From positions 3,844,001-3,908,000 of the forward strand of contig NZ_JAGIOF010000001.1 of the NCBI RefSeq assembly GCF_017876535.1: 64,000 nt of DNA, written 5' to 3'. The first letter of the stretch is position 1, and each line of letters opens with the position of its first letter. The notes beneath the pieces were generated by a model that had not been told where the DNA came from, ran no database searches, and saw only the letters and a program-made list of their open reading frames with translations. This DNA comes from Paeniglutamicibacter kerguelensis. Lineage in GTDB: Bacteria; Actinomycetota; Actinomycetes; Actinomycetales; Micrococcaceae. A program made the translations under genes and the position numbers. Of the stretch, positions 16,850 to 24,995 are shown piece by piece.

Positions 16850-17002
16850 ATGGCCCATTCGCCTCATCGTCGCAACCGGGGCTGCGCCCTGTGCAAGCCG
16901 CACCAGTGGCGCGGCCAGGGCACGGCCCGCAAATCCCCGTGGCGCGTTAACCGCGCACTCGGACGCAAACGGCGTTGGGACCGCCGCGTGATCGACGACT
17001 GA
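16850..17002 (+). CDS. Very small basic protein with a CxxC motif
   Basis: 50 aa, preceded by a good ribosome binding site (GGGAAGGAAC). About a third of the residues are Arg, Lys or His, and residues 12-19 read CALCKPHQ, a CxxC followed by KPH. I recall short actinobacterial proteins with a similar C-x-L-C-K-P-H core but no assigned function; nucleic-acid or metal binding is plausible. It has its own promoter-like sequence, leader hairpin and downstream terminator. Confidence 0.65.
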   Translation: MAHSPHRRNRGCALCKPHQWRGQGTARKSPWRVNRALGRKRRWDRRVIDD

Positions 17003-17022
17003 CACACAAACACATAATCCAG

Positions 17023-17065
17023 ACGGCCGGTTGGACATCCAACCATTGGATGCCACGCCGGCCGT
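17023..17065. terminator. Compound hairpin between convergent genes
   Basis: The outer arms ACGGCCGG and CCGGCCGT enclose a second perfect hairpin, CATCCAA and TTGGATG with a CCA loop (17035-17051). TTTC follows on the plus strand. It probably ends transcription of the small gene and of the convergent gene at 17104. Confidence 0.7.
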
Positions 17066-17103
17066 TTCGCTTGCCACGTGAAAACCCCGCGGTTCCGTGT
17101 TCT

Positions 17104-18231
17104 TCAGGAAATGCTCGCGACACGCAACCAGGCGGCATCCCCGGAATTCGCATCGGCACACTCCCAGGCTTCAGGCGCGTCGTAGTGGCGCGCATCGTCG
17201 GTGAACCAATAGGTCTCGTCCGGGTTCCAGCCGGCAATCACGCTCGCGCTGTCCTCGTCGATCGCAATGGCCTCCCCCGCCAGCGCAAGGTATGCGGCGA
17301 CCGTCAGGTGCACACCGTCGTGGTCGCGTGCCGCCTGCGAAAAATCTGGCATGGTCCAGCGGCCGATCCGGCCCGTGGTGCGGTACCAATCGTGCCGCTT
17401 CTGTGCCGTGACATCCAGCGGATATTCGCGGCACAGTTCCGCCCAGGCCTGGGCGTCGGTGATTTCAAGGATGCGAGCCGAGGGCAACACGCTCAGCCGT
17501 CGCGTCTCCGCGCGGTCCCACCCGAATCCGTCTTCCACGCACCACAGGCCCACCGGGGACCCGTCGGTGAAGGCGCCCGTGGAATGCCGCAACTTCGCCG
17601 GCGGCATCGACCACCACTCCCCGCTGAAATTGGCTGACGGGTCGGCAAAGCGGTCGGGCATGGCGCGGCGTTCCGCGTTCTCCACCTCCGTCCGCCACGA
17701 AGCGAGCACTGCTGATGCCGCTTCGCCGGCGGGCCAGGACGGAGCTGCTCCGGCGTGCGATTCCCCTTCAACGCTCCATTGGTCCGCGGTTGATGCGGGT
17801 CGCATCCACCGGGCGGCATCCGCCGATCCGGCGAGGTGTTCCGCGACGCGCACCAGCAGTTTCCGCACCGGCTCCGACCCGGCGATGACGTCATGGCCGT
17901 CGGGCTGCTGCCAGTAGCGCGCGGAATCGACGCTCCGGAACAGGGCCCTGCGCAGCGTCCCTTCTGTCGCAGGCACCAGCGCAACGGCGGCCAACAATGA
18001 CGCAACCTCATCGGCCGTGACCATCGTGTTGCGGGCCGCCTCGGCACCGGGCCCGAAGAAGGCTACACCCTGCCCGCGGTCCGGATCCGCCTGGTAGGAG
18101 GCGTAGTACATTCCCGTATTCAGGGGGTTCTCGGCGTCTTCCCCCAGCAGGATCGATTCGGATTCCAGCGCGAACTCCAGCAGCAACCGCCGCCCCCGCC
18201 GCCCGCCGAGCAACGCATCAACCAGTTTCAC
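17104..18231 (-). CDS. Conserved-looking protein of unknown function
   Basis: 375 aa, soluble, rich in Trp and acidic residues, no signal peptide or membrane segment. I do not recognise the family. Notable stretches are EITDAQAWAELCREYPLDVT, RHDWYRTTGRIGRW and VIAGWNPDETYWF near the C-terminus. The ordered W/Y/H-rich C-terminal half looks like an enzymatic domain. GTG at 18231 is chosen because GGAAGG lies 6 bases upstream; GTG at 18237 would overlap that site. It is divergent from the dehydrogenase at 18317. Confidence 0.7.
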   Translation of the reverse strand: MKLVDALLGGRRGRRLLLEFALESESILLGEDAENPLNTGMYYASYQADPDRGQGVAFFGPGAEAARNTMVTADEVASLLAAVALVPATEGTLRRALFRSVDSARYWQQPDGHDVIAGSEPVRKLLVRVAEHLAGSADAARWMRPASTADQWSVEGESHAGAAPSWPAGEAASAVLASWRTEVENAERRAMPDRFADPSANFSGEWWSMPPAKLRHSTGAFTDGSPVGLWCVEDGFGWDRAETRRLSVLPSARILEITDAQAWAELCREYPLDVTAQKRHDWYRTTGRIGRWTMPDFSQAARDHDGVHLTVAAYLALAGEAIAIDEDSASVIAGWNPDETYWFTDDARHYDAPEAWECADANSGDAAWLRVASIS

Positions 18232-18304
18232 ATGCACCCTTCCGATGGGGATCGCCGTCCGTCACACTGCGACCGTCTTTCCACCGTACGCGGTCGCCGG
18301 CTTC

Positions 18305-18310
18305 TAGGAT
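18305..18310 (+). promoter_or_regulatory. -10 element for a leaderless dehydrogenase mRNA
   Basis: TAGGAT ends 6 bases before the ATG at 18317, and there is no ribosome binding site. Confidence 0.45.
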
Positions 18311-18316
18311 GAAGCC

Positions 18317-19276
18317 ATGCGCATAGCGATCCTCGATGACTACCAGAATGCCGCCCGATCCCTGGCCGACTGGGATTCGCTGCCCGGCGAGCCCACGTTC
18401 TTCACCGAATTCCTCGGGCATGACGATGACACCGTCTGTCGTGCCCTGCAGGACTTCGAAGTGGTCGTGGCGATGCGCGAACGCACGCCGTTCACTGGCA
18501 CCCGGCTGCGGAGCCTTCCGAATCTCAAGCTGCTGGTCACCACCGGCATGCGCAATGCCTCGATCGACCTGGATGCCGCGCAGGAGCTGGGCATCACCGT
18601 ATGCGGCACCGCGGGAAGCCCGACGGCCGCCGCCGAACACACCTGGGCGCTGATCCTGGCCGCTGCCCGCCGCTTGGACGTGGAGCTGTTCTCTGTCGCA
18701 CGTCCGCGCGCCGCCTCCGCACCGTGGCAGCAGACCCTGGGCACCGGGCTGTCGGGAAAGACCCTCGGGGTCTACGGCCTGGGCAACTTGGGCAGCCAGA
18801 TCGCCCGGATCGGCCAGGCCTTCGGGATGCGGGTCATCGCTCACAGCCAGAACCTGACGACGGCCCGTGCCGCAGAGGTCGGGGTCGAATGGGTCGACCA
18901 GGACGGGCTCTTCGCCGAAAGCGACGTGCTCACCATCCACCTGAAACTCTCCGAGCGCACCACCAAGGTTGTGGGCGTGAAGCAACTGGCGCTGATGAAA
19001 CCCGGATCGATCCTTGTCAACACCTCGCGAAGCCCCATGATCGACGAGGATGCGTTGGTTGAGGCCCTCGACACGGGTGTGCCGTTTCTGGCGGCCCTCG
19101 ACGTGTTCGACGAAGAACCCCTGCCCTCGGACAGCCGGCTGCTGCAGACGCCCGGGGTGATTGCCACCCCGCACCTGGGATACGTGACCGAAGAGCAGTT
19201 CCGGATCTTCTACACCGACGCGGTCGAGGACATCGCCGCGTGGTCGGCCGGGGCCCCGACCAATTTGCTGGCCTGA
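18317..19276 (+). CDS. D-2-hydroxyacid dehydrogenase family protein (NAD-dependent)
   Basis: 319 aa. The NAD motif GVYGLGNLG lies around residues 154-162, the active-site Arg is in VNTSRSP, the Glu in DVFDEEPLP and the His in TPHLGY. This is the layout of SerA/hydroxypyruvate-reductase-like enzymes reducing 2-keto acids. It is shorter than SerA and lacks an ACT domain, so phosphoglycerate is not implied. The substrate is unknown. Confidence 0.85.
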   Translation: MRIAILDDYQNAARSLADWDSLPGEPTFFTEFLGHDDDTVCRALQDFEVVVAMRERTPFTGTRLRSLPNLKLLVTTGMRNASIDLDAAQELGITVCGTAGSPTAAAEHTWALILAAARRLDVELFSVARPRAASAPWQQTLGTGLSGKTLGVYGLGNLGSQIARIGQAFGMRVIAHSQNLTTARAAEVGVEWVDQDGLFAESDVLTIHLKLSERTTKVVGVKQLALMKPGSILVNTSRSPMIDEDALVEALDTGVPFLAALDVFDEEPLPSDSRLLQTPGVIATPHLGYVTEEQFRIFYTDAVEDIAAWSAGAPTNLLA

Positions 19277-19305
19277 GCCTCGCAGGCCGGGCGGCGTTTC
19301 CAAGC

Positions 19306-19326
19306 CCCCGGCAACGACCGCCGGGG
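19306..19326. terminator. Hairpin between convergent genes
   Basis: CCCCGGC and GCCGGGG with a 7-base loop lie between the dehydrogenase and the HxlR gene. There is no clear T-tract. Confidence 0.4.
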
Positions 19327-19328
19327 AG

Positions 19329-19589
19329 CTACCCGTTGACGATGTCGTCGGCGTGTTCGCTGATCCAGACGACCAGTGGCAACAGTTGTTGTACCAACCC
19401 TTGTCCCAATTTGGTAAGGCTGTAGTCGACGCGCGGCGGGATCACGGGTTGGGCCTCGCGGTGGATGAAGCCGTCGGCCTCGAGGGTCTTCAGTGTCTGC
19501 GCGAGCATCTTTTCGCTGATGCCCTCGGCGCGGCGGCGCAATTCGCTCCAGCGCAACGGCCCGTTCGCCAATGACACCAGGATCAACAC
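19329..19589 (-). CDS. HxlR family regulator with no normal start codon
   Basis: From the GTG at 19589 the product would be 86 aa and would lack the first helix of the HxlR winged helix. The frame stays open for 38 more codons to 19703 and encodes the conserved HxlR opening CPNRTVLDHVTSKWG, including the family Cys. That extension contains no ATG, GTG or TTG before the in-frame TAA at 19704-19706. Either a rare start codon is used, the gene is broken, or a base is wrong. The rest (GPLRWSELRRRAEGISEKML ... LTKLGQ) is typical and intact. The NmrA gene next door is the expected target. Confidence 0.7.
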   Translation of the reverse strand: MLILVSLANGPLRWSELRRRAEGISEKMLAQTLKTLEADGFIHREAQPVIPPRVDYSLTKLGQGLVQQLLPLVVWISEHADDIVNG

Positions 19590-19705
19590 GCCCCATTTGC
19601 TGGTGACGTGGTCAAGGACCGTCCGGTTCGGGCAGCCGGCCTCGAAAACCGGGGCCGGGCCAGCTGGCTCTTGGGGACTGGTGGTTACCGACGTGAAAGC
19701 AGCTT

Positions 19706-19715
19706 ACTTTAAAGT
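19706..19715. promoter_or_regulatory. Palindromic HxlR operator candidate
   Basis: ACTTTAAAGT is a perfect 10-bp palindrome inside a weaker repeat running to GTAC at 19718. It lies between the HxlR and NmrA genes. HxlR proteins bind short AT-rich palindromes of this type in such divergent regions. Confidence 0.5.
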
Positions 19716-19799
19716 GCGTACTCTCTTTTGGGAAGTAATCGAATTGGTGCTCGGTTGTGATGGGAGGAAGTTCAGTTCACCCTCGAAAGGAATCCCCTC

Positions 19800-20684
19800 A
19801 TGACCATCCTCATTACAGGTGCCACCGGCCAACTCGGTCGACTCGTCATCGAATCCCTGCTCGAGCGCAACGTCCCCGCCGGGCAGATCGTGGCGGGAGG
19901 GCGAAACGCCGCCAAGCTCGAAGAACTGGCCGGGCTGGGTGTCCAGACCCGCACACTGGACTACTCAGACCCGGTATCGCTGCGCGAGGCCATGGTCGGG
20001 GTCGACAAGGTGCTGCTGGTCTCCGGCAATGAGCCCGGCCCGCAGCGGGTGCCCCAGCACCTGAACGTCATCGAAGCCGCCAAGGATGCGGGCGTCGGGC
20101 TTCTGGCCTACACCAGCATCACCAAGGCGGACACCAACACCATGGCGCTGGCCGCCGACCACCGGGCCACGGAGCAGGCATTGCGCGAGTCCGGGGTTCC
20201 CTTCGCCATGCTGCGCAACGGCTGGTACCTCGAGAACTACACCGACCAGCTCGGAGGCTACCTGCAGCACGGCTCCGTCTTTGGCAGCGCGGGCGAGGGG
20301 CGCGTCAGCGCCGCAACCCGGGCGGACCTGGCCGAGGCCGCCGCGGCGATCCTGCTGGCCGACGGCCAGGCCGGCACCGTCCACGAGCTGGGCGGCGACG
20401 AGGCGATATCCCTCGAGGACCTGGCCCGCGAGGTCAGCGCCGCAACCGGCCAGAGCGTGACCTACCAGGACCTGCCGGAGGCGGACTTCGCACGACTGCT
20501 GGTGGGTGCCGGGGTTCCAGAGCCCTTTGCCCGGATCCTGGCCGACAGCGATCGCGGTATCTCCCGCGGCGAACTGCTCGTGCCGGGCAACGACCTGGCA
20601 ACCGCCCTGGGACGACCCACCACTTCCCTGGGCGAGGCAGTCCGGGCTGCGGCCGGCCAGTTCGCAGCCAAGGGCGCCGAATAG
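19800..20684 (+). CDS. NmrA-type NAD(P)H-dependent quinone reductase (QorB/YtfG-like)
   Basis: 294 aa atypical short-chain dehydrogenase. The N-terminal dinucleotide motif is TGATGQLGRLV, and the substrate-side stretch RNGWYLENY is typical of the QorB/YtfG group. These enzymes reduce quinones with NAD(P)H. GAAAGGA precedes the ATG. The pairing with an HxlR regulator is the common arrangement for quinone- or aldehyde-responsive systems, so induction by electrophiles is likely. Confidence 0.85.
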   Translation: MTILITGATGQLGRLVIESLLERNVPAGQIVAGGRNAAKLEELAGLGVQTRTLDYSDPVSLREAMVGVDKVLLVSGNEPGPQRVPQHLNVIEAAKDAGVGLLAYTSITKADTNTMALAADHRATEQALRESGVPFAMLRNGWYLENYTDQLGGYLQHGSVFGSAGEGRVSAATRADLAEAAAAILLADGQAGTVHELGGDEAISLEDLAREVSAATGQSVTYQDLPEADFARLLVGAGVPEPFARILADSDRGISRGELLVPGNDLATALGRPTTSLGEAVRAAAGQFAAKGAE

Positions 20685-20831
20685 CCGGTTGTATCCGTTG
20701 GATTAAGTGCGCAAACGCGGCGGCCCGGTTCCCCTCCCGGGAGTCGGGCAGCCGCGCTTGCGGTACGGCGCGCGTCGGCCATTGCCACGGGATGCGATGG
20801 AATTCCTCTGGCCGGAAGCAATGCCCGGCGG

Positions 20832-20837
20832 CAGAAT
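20832..20837 (+). promoter_or_regulatory. -10 element for a leaderless GNAT mRNA
   Basis: CAGAAT ends 6 bases before the ATG at 20844, without a ribosome binding site. Confidence 0.35.
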
Positions 20838-20843
20838 TGGCGC

Positions 20844-21437
20844 ATGACCCAGAATGCGCCGGACCCCGAGTGGCAGACCCACCCGGTCACCCCCGACCGG
20901 TTCGAGGACTTCGCCGACGTCATCAATCCGACCCGGCGTGACACCCACTGCTGGTGCCTGTCCCACCGGGTGGGCGCCAAGGACATCGACGAGCTTGGGC
21001 ACGGCAGCCGCGAGGCCGCAATGCGCAGGCTCTGCGAGCGGGAGAACCCGCCCGGGGTGATCACCTACCGCGACGGTGTTCCGGTCGGGTGGTGCAGCAT
21101 CGGACCGCGCGCCGAGATCCCGCGCTTGGCGGCCTCCAAACTCATCCGGCCCGTGGATGAAGCTCCGGTGTGGAGCATCATCTGCGTGGTGGTGCGCAGC
21201 GGACACCGCCGGCAGGGCGTCACCGAGCACCTTCTGCAGGGTGCGCTCGACTACGCGGCCTCGCGCGGGGCACCCGCGGTCGAGGCCCACCCCGTGGACC
21301 CGGCAGGGCGCATGGACACCACCATGGCGTTCGTCGGCACCCGGGCCATGTTTGAGCATGCGGGGTTCCGGGTCATCGGCACCACCGATGCGGTGGCCAG
21401 CCGGATGCCGCGGCTCATCATGCGCCGCGACCTCTGA
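20844..21437 (+). CDS. GNAT family N-acetyltransferase
   Basis: 197 aa. The acetyl-CoA loop lies in VVVRSGHRRQGVTEHLL (the R/Q-x-x-G-x-G/A pattern), followed by the C-terminal beta-bulge region MFEHAGFRV. An N-terminal THCWCLSHR segment with two Cys is characteristic of a subgroup of unknown substrate. It is a single gene between the quinone reductase and the dioxygenase. Confidence 0.8.
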   Translation: MTQNAPDPEWQTHPVTPDRFEDFADVINPTRRDTHCWCLSHRVGAKDIDELGHGSREAAMRRLCERENPPGVITYRDGVPVGWCSIGPRAEIPRLAASKLIRPVDEAPVWSIICVVVRSGHRRQGVTEHLLQGALDYAASRGAPAVEAHPVDPAGRMDTTMAFVGTRAMFEHAGFRVIGTTDAVASRMPRLIMRRDL

Positions 21438-21464
21438 TGGCGGCCTCGGGCCGCGCGTCGATGT

Positions 21465-22262
21465 CTAGGTGAGCGACCAGGACCGCTTGGAAAGCCCGTA
21501 CCAGAAGCCGTCGATTGCCGTCTTGGTCTCGATGCCTCCGGAAGCGTAGGCCGCGCCGAGCGCAACATAGAGCGGCGCCCAGTGTTCCGAGCGCGGGTGC
21601 GCCTCCCGGGCAGCCGGGGCCTTGTGCAGGAAGTCGAGGATGGAATCCACGTCGCCGCGGGCCATGGCCTCCTGCGCCCAGTGGTCGAATTCGCTCGATG
21701 CCGCTGGCGGAGCCGTGTTCGGGCCGTCGGCGGGGTTGAACCAGCGCAGGTTGTGCGTGGTGAATCCGGAGCCGATGATCATGGTGCCGCGGTCACGCAG
21801 CGGGGCAAGCGTCTGCCCGAGCTCAAACAGGCCCTGGGGGTCAAGCGTGGGCATGGACATCTGCACCACCGGGACGTCCGCGTCGGGGAACATCTCCTTG
21901 AGCGGGACGTAGGCGCCGTGATCAAGGCCGCGGGTCTCGTCGCGCTCCACGTGGTGGCCGTGCGTGCCGGTCAGCCGCGCGACCTCGTCCGCCAGGTCCG
22001 GTGCCATCGGGGCGTCGTAGCGCACGTCGTAGTAGTGCTGCGGGAAGCCCCAGAAGTCGTAGACAAGCCCCTGCTTCCGGTGGGTGGCGCTCAGCGTCAC
22101 CGGCGCGTTTTCCCAGTGCGCGGACACCATCAGGATGTCCTTGGGCTTCTCCATGGCCCCCGACCACGACGCCAGCTCGGCGGTCCAGGTGGCGTCGTCG
22201 GCAAGCGGCGGAGCGCCATGGGAGAGGAAGAGTACCGGGGGTCGATCGGCTGAAGTAGTCAT
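21465..22262 (-). CDS. DODA-type extradiol aromatic ring-opening dioxygenase
   Basis: 265 aa of the LigB/YgiD family. Metal ligands are visible as LSHGAPP, SAHWE and LDHGAYVPL, plus the late His region near STLHN-like GFTTHNL. Related proteins act on catechols such as DOPA. The ATG at 22262 fits the family start; a frame to 22364 is longer without support. A TACGCT box ends 6 bases upstream (leaderless), and an 8-bp inverted repeat lies just behind it. Confidence 0.85.
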   Translation of the reverse strand: MTTSADRPPVLFLSHGAPPLADDATWTAELASWSGAMEKPKDILMVSAHWENAPVTLSATHRKQGLVYDFWGFPQHYYDVRYDAPMAPDLADEVARLTGTHGHHVERDETRGLDHGAYVPLKEMFPDADVPVVQMSMPTLDPQGLFELGQTLAPLRDRGTMIIGSGFTTHNLRWFNPADGPNTAPPAASSEFDHWAQEAMARGDVDSILDFLHKAPAAREAHPRSEHWAPLYVALGAAYASGGIETKTAIDGFWYGLSKRSWSLT

Positions 22263-22268
22263 GAATCC

Positions 22269-22306
22269 AGCGTAAACCAATTTGGTTGACGCTTCAAGCA
22301 AATTGG
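22269..22306. promoter_or_regulatory. Promoter and inverted repeat of the dioxygenase gene
   Basis: On the minus strand TACGCT (22269-22274) is the -10 box. CCAATTTG (22277-22284) and CAAATTGG (22299-22306) form a perfect 8-bp inverted repeat, with a shorter TTGA/TCAA pair between. The repeat covers the -35 region. The pattern is typical of MarR-family operators. Confidence 0.5.
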
Positions 22307-22514
22307 GATCGGAAGTTCGCCACCCAACACAGCCGGAGACGAAAAACACCGCCATCTTGGACACATTGCAAAGCGAGAACCCTGCGGCTCCCTTAGTATT
22401 GGGCTGAATCCCCGTAGTGCGCCCGCGCCCATGATCCTGCCCGCCGTTCTCGCGCGGACCAGGCCCTCTCGCCGGCGGCTACGTGCAGCAACCAATTCTC
22501 GAACGGACACATTC

Positions 22515-24014
22515 ATGCCTTCCCTGACCGCGGCCGCGCCGACACCCGAGGAACGCCAATCGGTGCTGCGCACGCTTCGCCACCCCAGGCTGCTCGGCAT
22601 CGAGGTCCTGGGCGGCCTGGTGGTGGCGCTCGCGCTGATCCCGGAGGCCATCGCATTTTCAGTGATTGCCGGGGTCGACCCGCGGGTGGGACTGTTCTCG
22701 GCGTTCACCATGGCGGTGACCATTGCGTTCACCGGCGGCCGGCCGGCGATGATTTCAGCGGCGACGGGTGCCGTCGCCCTGGTGATCGCCCCGCTGGTGG
22801 CAAGCCACGGAATCCACTACCTGGTGGCGGCGATCCTGCTGGCCGGCGTCTTCCAGATCCTGTTGGTTCTCCTGGGCGTCGCCAAGCTCATGCGCTTCAT
22901 CCCCCGCCAGGTCATGGTCGGATTCGTCAATGCGCTGGCGATCCTGGTGTTCATCGCCCAGCTTCCGGAGCTGGTGAATGTCCCGTGGCTGGTCTACCCG
23001 CTGCTGGCCCTGGCGCTGGCCATCATCTTCGGGCTGCCGAAGCTGACCACCGCGGTCCCGGCGCCACTGGTGGCGATCGTGGTGCTCACGCTCATCACGG
23101 TGCTCAGCGGAGCGATCGTTCCCACGGTCGGGGACAAGGGCGAGCTGCCGGACAGCCTGCCCACATTGTTCTTGCCGCAGGTTCCGCTCGACTTCCAGAC
23201 CTTCCAGGTCATCGCCCCCTACGCGTTGGCGGTGGCCTTCGTGGGGCTGCTTGAATCCCTGATGACGGCGAAACTCGTCGACGACGTGACCGACACCCGC
23301 TCGAATAAGACCCGCGAGGCCTGGGGCCAGGGCGTGGCCAACCTGGTCACCGGGTTCTTCGGCGGCATGGGCGGTTGCGCGATGATCGGCCAGACCATGG
23401 TCAACGTGAAGGGCTCCGGGGCCCGGACCCGCATCTCGACGTTCCTGGCCGGCGTCTTCCTGCTGGTGCTCGTGGTGGTGTTCGGCGACGTGGTCTCGCT
23501 GATTCCCATGGCCGCGCTGGTGGCCGTGATGATCTTCGTGTCGGTGGCGACCTTCGACTGGCACGGCATCCGCCCCTCGTCGCTGCGCCGCATGCCCAAG
23601 AGCGAAACCGCGGTCATGGTCATCACCGTGGTGGCGACCGTCTTCTCGCACAACCTCGCGATCGGTGTGGGCTTGGGCGTGCTCTCCGCGATGGTGCTTT
23701 TTGCCCGGCGGGTCGCTCACTTTGCCACGGTGGAGCGCCGCCTGGACCCGAGCGGGGACACCGTCACCTACACGATCCACGGCGAGCTGTTCTTCGCCTC
23801 CTCGAACGACCTCTACACGCAGTTCGAGTACGCGCTTGACCCGGCGAACGTCGTGATCGACATGCACGAATCCCACCTCTGGGACGTCTCCACGATCGCC
23901 GCGCTGGAGGCGATCACGGCCAAGTACGCGGGCCGGGACAAACATGTCAGCATCACCGGCATGAACGAGGCCAGCGCAGCCATGCACGAACGCATGGCCG
24001 GACACCTGGGCTAA
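22515..24014 (+). CDS. SulP family anion transporter with STAS domain
   Basis: 499 aa. About 10-12 membrane helices (residues about 25-390) are followed by a cytoplasmic STAS domain (about 400-499, ending DMHESHLWDVSTIAALE). SulP proteins carry sulfate, bicarbonate or dicarboxylates with H+ or Na+. No carbonic anhydrase or sulfur-assimilation gene is adjacent, so the anion is open. ATG at 22515 is preferred over an upstream in-frame start at 22431 since the family begins near the first amphipathic helix. Confidence 0.85.
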   Translation: MPSLTAAAPTPEERQSVLRTLRHPRLLGIEVLGGLVVALALIPEAIAFSVIAGVDPRVGLFSAFTMAVTIAFTGGRPAMISAATGAVALVIAPLVASHGIHYLVAAILLAGVFQILLVLLGVAKLMRFIPRQVMVGFVNALAILVFIAQLPELVNVPWLVYPLLALALAIIFGLPKLTTAVPAPLVAIVVLTLITVLSGAIVPTVGDKGELPDSLPTLFLPQVPLDFQTFQVIAPYALAVAFVGLLESLMTAKLVDDVTDTRSNKTREAWGQGVANLVTGFFGGMGGCAMIGQTMVNVKGSGARTRISTFLAGVFLLVLVVVFGDVVSLIPMAALVAVMIFVSVATFDWHGIRPSSLRRMPKSETAVMVITVVATVFSHNLAIGVGLGVLSAMVLFARRVAHFATVERRLDPSGDTVTYTIHGELFFASSNDLYTQFEYALDPANVVIDMHESHLWDVSTIAALEAITAKYAGRDKHVSITGMNEASAAMHERMAGHLG

Positions 24015-24022
24015 CTGCCGAG

Positions 24023-24454
24023 CTAGACCCGGGCCTCGACGAATGCACCCTCGAGCCAGGCACGTTCGAGATCGTTGAGCGCACGGCTGGAGACCTTGTC
24101 CTCAGCCAGCGGAACCATCACCGAGGTGCCGTCGAAAACCGGCTGCCCGTCCTGGATTCCCACGTGCCGCAGTGAGAACGACTTGGTGCCGATGCGCACC
24201 ACGGACAGCTGGACGACCAACGTTGGCTGGTAATAAAGCGGACGCAGGTAGTTCAGCTGCAGCGAGGCAACGACCGTGCCGAAGGGGAAACGGCCGGACT
24301 TGCCCCGTGGCTGCGTCCAGCGGATGCGGGCCTCCTCCATCAGCGTGACGACGCGGGCGTTGTTCACGTGTCCCAACGCGTCCTCGTCGGACCAACGCAA
24401 TTGCAATTCCATGTCGATGGGCACTCCGGTGCCCGCGGGGGTGTTTTCACTCAT
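24023..24454 (-). CDS. Hot-dog fold acyl-CoA thioesterase (FcbC/YbgC-like)
   Basis: 143 aa. The diagnostic stretch RWSDEDALGHVNNARVVTLMEEAR carries the active-site Asp and the long hot-dog helix. It should hydrolyse an acyl-CoA thioester in the cytoplasm. The next ATG upstream (24463) is also possible; neither start has a clear ribosome binding site. It converges with the SulP gene, separated by 8 bases. Confidence 0.82.
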   Translation of the reverse strand: MSENTPAGTGVPIDMELQLRWSDEDALGHVNNARVVTLMEEARIRWTQPRGKSGRFPFGTVVASLQLNYLRPLYYQPTLVVQLSVVRIGTKSFSLRHVGIQDGQPVFDGTSVMVPLAEDKVSSRALNDLERAWLEGAFVEARV

Positions 24455-24524
24455 GAAGCCCATTGCACCAGAGCCGGGGCCAAGTGCGCAGAAGATTAAG
24501 CACTCGGCAACCGAATCGGGCCGA

Positions 24525-24530
24525 TAGGCT
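24525..24530 (+). promoter_or_regulatory. -10 element for a leaderless glycosylase mRNA
   Basis: TAGGCT ends 6 bases before the ATG at 24537, without a ribosome binding site. Confidence 0.5.
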
Positions 24531-24536
24531 GGGCAG

Positions 24537-24995
24537 ATGCGTCTTTGGAGCCTGCACCCGCGATACCTGGACACCAAGGGGCTGCTCGCCTGCTGGCGCG
24601 AAACCCTGCTGGCGCAAAAGGTGCTGGACGGCGGGACCACCGGATACCGGAACCATCCGCAACTCGAACGGTTCCGCGCCACGGCCGACCCGCTGGCGAC
24701 GATCGGACTCTACCTGGGGAAGCTGGCCGTGGAGTCCGATGCGCGGGGCTACAACTTCAACCGGGGCCTGATCCTGCGCCCGCCGATTGGCGGCGAAGGG
24801 CCCCGGATTGCCGTGACCAGTGGCCAGGTTGCCTACGAGCGGGAGCACTTGCTTGCAAAGCTGGCGGTGCGCGACAGCCACCGCGAAGCCGTTCTGGCCG
24901 CCGAGGATCCGCCGGCCCTGCACCCGCTCTTCGAGGCGGTTCCCGGGGACATCGAGCCCTGGGAACGGCCCTCGAACCAGCCCACGGGACCCTAG
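24537..24995 (+). CDS. Pyrimidine dimer DNA glycosylase family protein
   Basis: 152 aa. The opening MRLWSLHPRYLDTKGLLACW and KTKGYRNHP-like GTTGYRNHPQLERF are typical of the pyrimidine-dimer glycosylase (phage T4 endonuclease V-like) family in bacteria. A repair role for UV damage is inferred from the family. The acidic catalytic residue cannot be placed with confidence. Its TAG stop is interlocked with that of the convergent DUF779 gene in a shared CTAG. Confidence 0.8.
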   Translation: MRLWSLHPRYLDTKGLLACWRETLLAQKVLDGGTTGYRNHPQLERFRATADPLATIGLYLGKLAVESDARGYNFNRGLILRPPIGGEGPRIAVTSGQVAYEREHLLAKLAVRDSHREAVLAAEDPPALHPLFEAVPGDIEPWERPSNQPTGP

